A stretch of DNA of 64,000 bases from Candidatus Nomurabacteria bacterium. GTDB taxonomy: Bacteria > Patescibacteriota > Saccharimonadia > Saccharimonadales > UBA7683. The position numbers were made by a program, and so were the translations under genes. Of this stretch, positions 10,193 to 16,252 are shown in pieces (positions within the stretch are counted from its first letter, which is position 1; every line of letters begins with the position of its first letter). The DNA lies in contig JACKGS010000002.1 in assembly GCA_020631865.1 (NCBI GenBank), positions 1 through 64,000 of the forward strand, written 5' to 3'. The notes under the pieces are model-generated. The model did no database searches. It was given only the letters and a program-made list of their open reading frames with translations, and was not told where the DNA came from.

Positions 10193-10221
10193 TTGACGTT
10201 ATAGCGTTATTTTGTTAGTAT
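10193..10221 (+). promoter_or_regulatory. Promoter of the toxin-antitoxin module, with repeat-rich operator
   Basis: TTGACG (10193-10198), 17-base spacer, TAGTAT (10216-10221) with an extended TGn, then 6 bases to ATG 10228: a leaderless layout. The region from 10170 carries repeated GACGT and AACG/CGTT words, including two TTTGACGT copies, plausible operator sites for the antitoxin. Confidence 0.6.
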
Positions 10222-10227
10222 GGACTC

Positions 10228-10467
10228 ATGAGTAAGTTAGCGGATAGAACTACGGTGTATCTTGATCCAGTTGTTAAGAAATTTTTGCAACACAAAGCGA
10301 TTGCAGAAGGTGGATCTGTTTCAGAGATCATAAACGATCATTTTGCGGACATGCTAGAGGACCTAGAGGATATTCAAGAAATAAAAGATGCTCGAAGTGA
10401 ACCTAGGCAGTCTTTTGATTCACTTATGTCAGATCTGGGTTTAAATTACAATGATTTACGAGATTGA
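10228..10467 (+). CDS. Antitoxin, ribbon-helix-helix type
   Basis: 79 residues. The N-terminal TTVYLDPVVKKFLQHKAIAEG reads as a ribbon-helix-helix DNA-binding domain (strand then two helices); the acidic C-terminal half (LEDLEDIQEIKDA onward) would wrap the toxin. It overlaps the following RelE gene by 17 bases, the usual order and coupling for antitoxin then toxin. Likely represses its own promoter with the toxin as corepressor. Confidence 0.82.
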   Translation: MSKLADRTTVYLDPVVKKFLQHKAIAEGGSVSEIINDHFADMLEDLEDIQEIKDARSEPRQSFDSLMSDLGLNYNDLRD

Positions 10468-10708
10468 ATTTGCAAAAAGTGTCTTAAAGGCATTAAAAAA
10501 GATTTCAACTCAAGATCAAGTTAGAATTTTAAGATCAGTTCAAAACCTAAAGCATAATCCACGCAAGGGCAGCGTGAGGTCTATGGTTGGATCAACGGCA
10601 TGGCGACTTCGTGTGGGGGGCTATAGGGTAATATACGATATTAACGACTCTGTATTAAGTATACTGGTATTGAAGGTTGGACATAGGCGTGAGGTGTATA
10701 AAAGATGA
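10451..10708 (+). CDS. RelE/ParE-superfamily toxin
   Basis: 85 residues with the RelE layout: YEIEFAKSVLKALKKI helix pair, then central NPRKGSVR, WRLRVGGYRVIYDI, and the C-terminal VLKVGHRREVYKR. The R-R/K-Y residues at the C terminus match the catalytic end of RelE-type mRNA interferases, so ribosome-dependent mRNA cleavage is likely, with ParE-type gyrase poisoning less so. ATG lies inside the antitoxin gene; its TGA overlaps the dut start (ATGA). Confidence 0.85.
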   Translation: MIYEIEFAKSVLKALKKISTQDQVRILRSVQNLKHNPRKGSVRSMVGSTAWRLRVGGYRVIYDINDSVLSILVLKVGHRREVYKR

Positions 10709-11139
10709 AAATTTGCATTAAAAAGCTTAATGAAAAGGCGATTCTGCCGGAGTATCAAACGGATGGCGCTGCTTGTATGGATTTGCACGCTTGCGTAGAA
10801 GAGCCAATTGAACTTTTACCTGGCGAGTACAGGGTTGTGCCTTCTGGAATTGCCGTGGAGGTGCCAGTGGGTTACGAGCTACAGATAAGGGCACGTAGTG
10901 GTTGGTCTGCTAAGCATGGTGTCGGATTGGTAAATGGTATCGGAACAATAGATTCAGACTACAGAGGAGAGATTTGCGCTATCTTGATAAACTGGGGAAA
11001 AGAGCCGTTTGTCATAGAAAATGGTGATAGAATTGCACAAATAATGATCAATAAGATTGAGAAAATTCAGTGGAATAAAGTTAATCACCTAAGCGATACA
11101 GTAAGGGGTCATGATAAATTCGGTAGTACCAACCAGTAA
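10705..11139 (+). CDS. dut: dUTP diphosphatase, trimeric
   Basis: 144 residues. Hydrolyses dUTP to dUMP, keeping uracil out of DNA. The five family motifs are seen: MDLHACVEEP, RARSGWSAKHG, GTIDSDYRGE, GDRIAQIMI, and the C-terminal RGHDKFGST, which is usually GxGGFGST. ATG overlaps the toxin stop by ATGA, so dut is translationally coupled to the toxin-antitoxin pair, an unusual operon partner. Together with the family-4-like uracil glycosylase it forms a uracil-control set. Confidence 0.93.
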   Translation: MKICIKKLNEKAILPEYQTDGAACMDLHACVEEPIELLPGEYRVVPSGIAVEVPVGYELQIRARSGWSAKHGVGLVNGIGTIDSDYRGEICAILINWGKEPFVIENGDRIAQIMINKIEKIQWNKVNHLSDTVRGHDKFGSTNQ

Positions 11140-11199
11140 TGTATACTTATTGTTAATGTCTACAATTTATACAAGCAAATTGTTCAGTGGGTTGAAGGT

Positions 11200-11748
11200 A
11201 TGTTTGTTCAGAAAATAAGTATTGCTGAACAATATATCGAATTAATCTCTCCGGAAATCAGCCATGCCGATATCAGTCTTGAGTGGGTTAGTGGTAAGGA
11301 TGGTCGTGAGTTGTTGGAGAAGATGGGTAATAATCTTCCAAAAGATTGGACACCTAGTATTGAAGAAGAGAGGGATCGTATAATAGATTTTATACATGGT
11401 GAAAATGAGGTTAACTGGGCTATCGAGTACCAAGGCGAAATCATTGGAGCTGTTTGGCTTAGTTTAGAACCAGATAAACTAATTGGTCCTCATATTATGA
11501 TTGCCGATAAGTCTGTTTACGGAAGAGGGATTGCAACTAGCGTAATGCAGGCTGTTTGTGGTTGGGCGTTAACTGATAAGACGGGCAGTGCTTCAAGATT
11601 TAACCATAAGGAGTTAATAACTAGATGCCGGGTAGACAATGTGCCAATTATTCGAGTAAATGAAAAGATTGGCTTTAAGCCTACGGGCGAGACGTATAAG
11701 GAAGATGGATTTACATGGCAAAACTATATCATGAAGAAGGCTCGGTGA
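11200..11748 (+). CDS. GNAT-family N-acetyltransferase
   Basis: 182 residues. The acyl-CoA pyrophosphate loop region is KSVYGRGIATSVMQAV (Q/RxxGxG/A-like) near residue 108-123, and the C-terminal RVNEKIGFKPTGETYKEDGF is typical of GNAT enzymes that modify protein N termini or small amines (RimJ-like). The substrate is unknown. The next gene begins one base after its stop, so the two are co-transcribed. Confidence 0.83.
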   Translation: MFVQKISIAEQYIELISPEISHADISLEWVSGKDGRELLEKMGNNLPKDWTPSIEEERDRIIDFIHGENEVNWAIEYQGEIIGAVWLSLEPDKLIGPHIMIADKSVYGRGIATSVMQAVCGWALTDKTGSASRFNHKELITRCRVDNVPIIRVNEKIGFKPTGETYKEDGFTWQNYIMKKAR

Positions 11749-11749
11749 T

Positions 11750-12682
11750 ATGAGAAATTTTTTCAAAAAATATAAGTGGTTCTTAGTGGGCTTGTTAGCA
11801 TGTCTAATCACTACTCCAAATAACACTGTTATGAAGTTTTCTTCGCAAGAGATCTCTCCGAATATGTTTAATATCATAAGGTTTGGTTTCGTGGCAGCAT
11901 TTACCTTGCCGCTACTTGTTAGACACATTAGACGGCTTAAAGGAATTGCTTTGAAATACTCAATAATCTCAGCTGTATTTATGTGTGTTGCAGTGATAGT
12001 TTGGCCGTGGGCCATAGCAAAAAGCACTGCAAGTTATGCCTCGGTACTGACTCTGTTGTCGCCTGTAATCTTCATTATTTTGAGTGTAAAAATTGACAGA
12101 CAATCATTAAATAGGCGCTCGCTTGCAGGCATATCTTTAGCCGCTGCTGGTGCGTTTTTGATTGTTGCTATACCGATTTTAATAAATCAGCCTAATAGCC
12201 AGTTTGTGTTTTATCCTTTTGCAACATTGCTGATAGCAATCAATCTAGTTGTATTTCCGCTGGCAGTAATTTATATGAAGAAGGCTCATCAAGCAGGCGT
12301 TCCGTTGGTTTCAGTTATAAGTTTGACTTCGTGGATTACATTATTCGTTACAATAGCATTGATGGCGCTACTTAATGAAAAGATACTACTGGGAATGGTA
12401 ACATCTAGTAATATTTTAGCTCCATTGTATTCTGGTTTTGTGGTGGGGCTTATGGCAAGATTCTTAAATGTGATTAGTTACGAAAAAATTGGTTCAGTTG
12501 CTACTAGTGCACTTGGGTATGTAGAGGTTTTGGGCGCTGTTTTGCTGCCAGTCATAATTCTGGGCGAAACACTTTCGTGGGAAATGGTTGTGGGCGGAGT
12601 TTTGATTTTGCTGGGTGTTTACTTTGTTGAGCATCACAAATCATCTCACCATAAGTTCCATCATTCACTTAAGCATCACTAG
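11750..12682 (+). CDS. EamA/DMT-superfamily transporter
   Basis: 310 residues with about ten transmembrane helices in two EamA repeats (roughly residues 5-140 and 150-295). Typical elements: the first-repeat FGFVAAFTLPLLVR and ALKYSIISAVF, and the second-repeat SALGYVEVLGAVLLPVIILGE followed by GGVLILLGVYF. The His-rich tail (HHKSSHHKFHHSLKHH) is unusual and might bind metal. Substrate unknown; the family exports amino acids, nucleosides and other metabolites. Confidence 0.85.
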   Translation: MRNFFKKYKWFLVGLLACLITTPNNTVMKFSSQEISPNMFNIIRFGFVAAFTLPLLVRHIRRLKGIALKYSIISAVFMCVAVIVWPWAIAKSTASYASVLTLLSPVIFIILSVKIDRQSLNRRSLAGISLAAAGAFLIVAIPILINQPNSQFVFYPFATLLIAINLVVFPLAVIYMKKAHQAGVPLVSVISLTSWITLFVTIALMALLNEKILLGMVTSSNILAPLYSGFVVGLMARFLNVISYEKIGSVATSALGYVEVLGAVLLPVIILGETLSWEMVVGGVLILLGVYFVEHHKSSHHKFHHSLKHH

Positions 12683-12694
12683 TAGGCGATCTGT

Positions 12695-12700
12695 TATTAT
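12695..12700 (+). promoter_or_regulatory. Extended -10 box (TGT-TATTAT) of the HAD gene
   Basis: TATTAT with TG at the extended position ends 6 bases before ATG 12707; no -35 is evident. Leaderless layout. Confidence 0.5.
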
Positions 12701-12706
12701 TGAAAC

Positions 12707-13270
12707 ATGAAGAAGGCTGTAATTTTTGACTGCTTTGGAGTTCTGCTAACTAATGGTTGGTTGGCGTTCTTGCATGAATACGAGAACCCTGAAAATGCCG
12801 ATGAGCTGAGATATCTTAATATGCAAAATGACCGAGGTGATATTTCTCAACAAGAGTTTAATAATCGAGTTAGCAAAGTTACCGGCGTATCGTTAGAAAA
12901 AATTGAACGGCAGACATCTCGATCTCTGGTACTAAATAGTTCACTTGTTAAATATATTCAAGAGCTAAAAACAAGGGGCTACGATCTTAGTATTATCACG
13001 AATATTGGATCACCGTTATCAGATTATTTACCGGAAGATGTGCTGGGCTTATTTCCGGTGGTTACCGAGTCATTTAGAGCCCATTGCATTAAGCCTAGTG
13101 TGGAAATTTATCATTTACACCTAAGCAAATTAGGGCTGTCCGCTTCTGACGCAATATTTATCGATGACTCACAAGACAATTGCGATGGTGCCGAGCTTGC
13201 TGGCATCAACTCTTTACAATTTATAGACAACAAATCACTAAAGATTAAGCTAGAAAATCTACTGAAGTAG
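12707..13270 (+). CDS. HAD-superfamily hydrolase (subfamily IA)
   Basis: 187 residues. Motif I is IFDCFGVLL (nucleophile D8; the second Asp of the common DxD is replaced by Phe). Motif II is in SIITNIGS, the motif III Lys is in IKPSVEIY, and motif IV is IFIDDSQDN. With Phe in place of the acid/base Asp it resembles haloacid dehalogenase-like members more than phosphatases (DxDxT), so the reaction cannot be named. Leaderless start. Confidence 0.82.
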   Translation: MKKAVIFDCFGVLLTNGWLAFLHEYENPENADELRYLNMQNDRGDISQQEFNNRVSKVTGVSLEKIERQTSRSLVLNSSLVKYIQELKTRGYDLSIITNIGSPLSDYLPEDVLGLFPVVTESFRAHCIKPSVEIYHLHLSKLGLSASDAIFIDDSQDNCDGAELAGINSLQFIDNKSLKIKLENLLK

Positions 13271-13272
13271 CC

Positions 13273-13292
13273 GTTTGTTTTTCACAACAAAC
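13273..13292 (+). terminator. Weak hairpin after the HAD gene
   Basis: GTTTGTT and AACAAAC form a 7-base-pair stem around a 6-base loop just after the HAD stop. There is no T run after it, so it may be a weak terminator or a processing site. Confidence 0.3.
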
Positions 13293-13362
13293 TGTTGACC
13301 AAAATAAGCACAAGCGTTTCAATAGATACTAGAGTAATAACATAAAAAGAAGGGTAATTTGT

Positions 13363-13647
13363 ATGGCATTTTATGATTTAGGTTCACCCGTGGATTCTGA
13401 TCCAGTAGATCATGAAATCACTCAGGTAGACGAGTATTCAAAATGGGTGCGTGCGACAAATATAGCTGCTCAATTAGCTCTTGAAAAATCGAGCGAAACG
13501 AAAGATGACAGGATAGATCTTAGAGATGATGCTACAAAATCGAAGGAAACCGAAGCATTAAAGGAGTTTGAACGGACTGGTGTACCACCACATTTGCAGG
13601 ATACAGTCGGTGGCGCAACTTTGAATCTGGCAGCCCATATCCAGTAA
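13363..13647 (+). CDS. Small acidic protein, unknown function
   Basis: 94 residues, soluble, strongly acidic, rich in Asp, Glu and Lys (for example SSETKDDRIDLRDDATKSKE), no membrane segment. GAAGGG upstream of ATG 13363 is a plausible ribosome binding site. No family recognised. It sits between the HAD gene and mutM; mutM has its own promoter in the end of this gene's downstream gap. Confidence 0.55.
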   Translation: MAFYDLGSPVDSDPVDHEITQVDEYSKWVRATNIAAQLALEKSSETKDDRIDLRDDATKSKETEALKEFERTGVPPHLQDTVGGATLNLAAHIQ

Positions 13648-13653
13648 TATTGC

Positions 13654-13659
13654 TATAAT
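13654..13659 (+). promoter_or_regulatory. Extended -10 box (TGC-TATAAT) of mutM
   Basis: TATAAT preceded by TGC, ending 6 bases before ATG 13666. Clear leaderless layout; no -35. Confidence 0.6.
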
Positions 13660-13665
13660 AGTGGC

Positions 13666-14694
13666 ATGCCAGAACTTCCCGAAGTAGAGACTGTTAAGCG
13701 TGGATTAGTAAAATTACTAGTTGGTCATACAATAAAGAGCGTTGATTTTGATTGGCCAAAATCTTTTCCAAATGCAGAAAATGACGTAGAACAGTTTTTA
13801 ATCAGATCTAAAGTTATTGATGTTCGTCGTCGCGCTAAAGTTTTAATGATAGACCTAAGCTCAAATTATTCACTAGTTATTCACCTAAAAATGACAGGAC
13901 AGCTGGTGTATGTTCGCTTGGGCGAACAGAGTGATGAGTCAAGAATGATGAGTCAAGAGAAAGACAATCAGACGACCTCTCATAACTCTGTCAGCGTAGC
14001 AGACACTCGGTTTGGTGCCGGGCACCCTAACGATTCTTTGATCAAAAAGCTCCCAGATAATTCTACAAGAGTTGTCTTTACGCTGGATAACAACGCTAAT
14101 TTGTATTTTAATGACCAGCGAAAGTTTGGCTGGGTAAAATTACTCCCAACGAATCATATTCAGGAGATGCCATTTATGCAGAAGGTTGGTCCAGAACCAC
14201 TAGAAGATGAGTTTACATATTTAGTATTTGTTTCACGACTACATAGACGCAAGAACTCTGCTATTAAAGCGGTGCTTTTAGATCAAACAGTTCTGGCGGG
14301 TATCGGCAATATATATGCCGATGAGAGTCTTTGGGGGGCCAAGATCCATCCGCTTGCAAAGGTGGGTGATATCTCACAAGCAAAGTTAAAAAAATTATAT
14401 GAAGAGATTAGGTATGTGCTAAATCTTTCTATAGAAAAAGGTGGTTCAACCGATAGAAATTATGTAAATGCCGAAGGCAAAAAGGGAAGTTACATAGATT
14501 TCGCCAGAGTTTTCAGAAAAGAAGGCACTCCATGTCAACGTTGTGGTACCACCATAACTAAAACCCGCGTCGCCAGCCGTGGCACCCACCTCTGTATGGT
14601 GTGTCAGCGCTACAATAATTTGCCCCTAAATCAGTCTCGACCTGATTATTTACCACACAGTACAGACGAGCGCAAATTAGTACAAAATAGTTGA
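13666..14694 (+). CDS. mutM: Formamidopyrimidine-DNA glycosylase (Fpg/MutM)
   Basis: Removes oxidised purines such as 8-oxoguanine and nicks the abasic site. The N terminus PELPEVETV supplies the catalytic Pro and Glu; the Lys in RRAKVLMIDL and NDQRKFGWVKL follow; the helix-two-turn-helix contains AGIGNIYADE; and the C-terminal zinc finger keeps CQRC and CMVC. At 342 residues it is about 70 longer than usual: there is an extra Ser/Asp/Gln-rich stretch at about residues 87-125 whose DNA is flanked by a 13-base inverted repeat, plus about 30 extra residues after the zinc finger. Leaderless start. Confidence 0.94.
   Translation: MPELPEVETVKRGLVKLLVGHTIKSVDFDWPKSFPNAENDVEQFLIRSKVIDVRRRAKVLMIDLSSNYSLVIHLKMTGQLVYVRLGEQSDESRMMSQEKDNQTTSHNSVSVADTRFGAGHPNDSLIKKLPDNSTRVVFTLDNNANLYFNDQRKFGWVKLLPTNHIQEMPFMQKVGPEPLEDEFTYLVFVSRLHRRKNSAIKAVLLDQTVLAGIGNIYADESLWGAKIHPLAKVGDISQAKLKKLYEEIRYVLNLSIEKGGSTDRNYVNAEGKKGSYIDFARVFRKEGTPCQRCGTTITKTRVASRGTHLCMVCQRYNNLPLNQSRPDYLPHSTDERKLVQNS
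13926..13991. repeat. In-frame inverted-repeat insert inside mutM
   Basis: Arms 13926-13938 and 13979-13991 pair over 13 bases with one mismatch. Between them lies a tandem TGATGAGTCAAGA word (two copies, last base of the second differing). The segment falls where the glycosylase family normally has a short turn, so it looks like an insertion that kept the frame. Confidence 0.5.
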
Positions 14695-14719
14695 CAAAAT
14701 AGCAACTATATGCTAAACT
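14691..14719 (+). promoter_or_regulatory. Promoter of the GC-rich ParB-like gene
   Basis: TTGACA (14691-14696, overlapping the mutM stop), 17-base spacer, TAAACT (14714-14719). The transcript would have a leader of about 85 bases, itself GC-rich toward the gene, with AAAGGA upstream of ATG 14812. It is AT-rich and host-like although the gene is not. Confidence 0.6.
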
Positions 14720-14811
14720 GATACACAGTACCTTGTTCTAGGTATGTACCCGGCTGTCGACTCCCTCTGCACCAGCATGGAGGCAAGCCACTACAGAAAG
14801 GACGTTAGCCC

Positions 14812-15870
14812 ATGAGTGGCAACGTTAAGATCAGCAATGCGGCAATCGACCTTGCCCCAGATGGCGAGGTTGTCTTGCGTGGGGTCATTGACCCCAGCTC
14901 GTTCACGAGCTTGATGGTCGCAGACTATCAGCGTGAGGCCCTTCCTGGTGCTCGTGCCAACGAGCTTGTCGATGCCTTCGTTAAGGGGTCGACCGTGACC
15001 GACATTGTGCTCGGTATGCGTGGGCAGAGCTATTCGTTGGATCTCGATGAGACGACCCACATTCTGCGGGATGAGGTCTACATCATCGATGGCCTCCAGC
15101 GGGTCACCGCTGCCAAGCGGGCGATGGAGCAGGGGCACATGCCGCACCTCGGTGCGACGGTGTACTTCAGCACCAGCGATGCTTGGGAGCGGGAGCAGTT
15201 CCACATCCTGAATAAGGAGAGGACCCGCATCAGCCCCAACGTCTTGATTCACAACATGGCCGTCGACAACCAGGTGGTTGCCATGTTGCTGAAGCTGACC
15301 CAAGATCGGTCGTTCATCATGTACGACCGGGTCAGCTGGGGACAGCGTCGCAAGGCGGGTGAATTGATTACGGCCTCGACCTACACCAAGTGTGTGGCTC
15401 GGGTGCATGGTCACCTCGGTCCCGTCCAGTCTACGGACATCGACCGTCGTATGACTGCGATGGATGCCTTGATGAAGGTTGTTGGGCGCACCACCATGCG
15501 TGACAACGTCAAGACCTTCTTCGAGCTCATCGACGATTCTTGGAACATCCGAGACATCCAACTCAGAGGGACAACCCATACCAAGGAGAGTTTCCTCATG
15601 AGTCTGGCGAGGGTGCTCGACAACCACGATGTCTTCTGGCGCGAGAACCGGCTCTTTGTCGAGTCGGCTCTCAAGAAGAAGATTGCCACCTTCCCGGTGA
15701 ACGATCCAACGATCGTGAACTTGGCGGGAGCCAATGGCAAGTCGAGGGATGTTTTGTACACCTTGATGGTTGACCACATCAACAGCGGAAAGCGCACCAA
15801 GCGCTTGAAGCCCAGGGTGGTTGACTACCTCGAGATGGACGATGAGGACTGCGACGTCGACGAGAGCTAA
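14812..15870 (+). CDS. ParB/DGQHR-like protein, GC-rich and probably acquired
   Basis: 352 residues. The N-terminal half resembles the ParB/Srx-type fold of DGQHR and DUF262-like proteins: YQREAL, ELVDAFVKG, then EVYIIDGLQRVTAAKRAM, and a following MPHLGATVYFS strand. No nuclease motif is clear and there is no helix-turn-helix I can name. The acidic tail (EMDDEDCDVDES) is distinctive. Codon use is unlike every neighbour: third positions are mostly G or C and the whole gene is far richer in GC. That implies recent transfer or strong expression selection. It is followed directly by a structured non-coding region. Confidence 0.6.
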   Translation: MSGNVKISNAAIDLAPDGEVVLRGVIDPSSFTSLMVADYQREALPGARANELVDAFVKGSTVTDIVLGMRGQSYSLDLDETTHILRDEVYIIDGLQRVTAAKRAMEQGHMPHLGATVYFSTSDAWEREQFHILNKERTRISPNVLIHNMAVDNQVVAMLLKLTQDRSFIMYDRVSWGQRRKAGELITASTYTKCVARVHGHLGPVQSTDIDRRMTAMDALMKVVGRTTMRDNVKTFFELIDDSWNIRDIQLRGTTHTKESFLMSLARVLDNHDVFWRENRLFVESALKKKIATFPVNDPTIVNLAGANGKSRDVLYTLMVDHINSGKRTKRLKPRVVDYLEMDDEDCDVDES

Positions 15871-15882
15871 TCCGCTCTCATA

Positions 15883-16076
15883 AGTGGGTAGCTGATCTAC
15901 CTAAAAAGACCTGAAAATCTCAGGCAAACCGCGGGTGAGCAACATTTTAGCACAGAGAAATCTTTGCTTGTGTGCTCCCCGCGGGACTACCTAAGTTTAT
16001 GAATCCTCGTAAGTTTAGGCAGTTTCGTAGATCCTAACGAGGTCTAACCGCCTTTTCTGTAAAACCCACTAGGTAG
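15883..16076. ncRNA. Candidate structured RNA with pseudoknot-like pairings
   Basis: About 190 bases without an ORF but dense in complementary segments: CCGCGGG/CCCGCGG (15930-15936 with 15978-15984) closing a long hairpin with inner GCACA/TGTGC; CCTGA/TCAGG (15911-15925); CCTCGT/ACGAGG around 16005-16042; TAGATC/GGTCTA. At the ends GTGGGT and TCTACCTA (15884-15903) pair with ACCCAC and TAGGTAGA (16065-16077) in an interlocked order. Read on the minus strand, the CCTGA/TCAGG hairpin is followed by TTTTT, like a terminator, so orientation is unresolved. It matches no tmRNA, RNase P or SRP RNA signature I know. Confidence 0.5.
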
Positions 16077-16207
16077 AAATGGTATGTATTCATAGTGCTA
16101 CCGTAGTGTTATGAGAGTTTAGGGTACATTAGTTTTAATTTCAAAGATAACAGTACAAAAGTGAGAGCTTAATAAATTACAACCAAAACAAACTGCATTA
16201 TTCTAAA

Positions 16208-16234
16208 TTAGCACTCTTGCACGGAGAGTGCTAA
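16208..16234. promoter_or_regulatory. CIRCE operator for HrcA
   Basis: TTAGCACTC, 9 bases, GAGTGCTAA: a perfect 9-9-9 CIRCE inverted repeat, binding site of the heat-shock repressor HrcA. It overlaps the -35 and spacer of the clpB promoter. Confidence 0.96.
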
Positions 16235-16245
16235 TTTTGTATAAT
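16217..16245 (+). promoter_or_regulatory. clpB promoter within CIRCE
   Basis: TTGCAC (16217-16222) in the CIRCE spacer, 17 bases, TATAAT (16240-16245), then 7 bases to ATG 16253. HrcA bound to CIRCE would block the polymerase directly; the mRNA would be leaderless. Confidence 0.8.
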
Positions 16246-16252
16246 TGTGGTT

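Noticed and set aside
14791..15777. A 328-codon open frame on the minus strand, and others, opposite the GC-rich gene
   Set aside because: Open only because the gene is GC-rich; the plus-strand frame has the promoter, a ribosome binding site and a recognisable ParB-like core.
15883..16076. Structured region as tmRNA, RNase P RNA or SRP RNA
   Set aside because: No tRNA-like ends or tag frame, no RNase P P4 sequences, and no SRP domain IV tetraloop motif on either strand.
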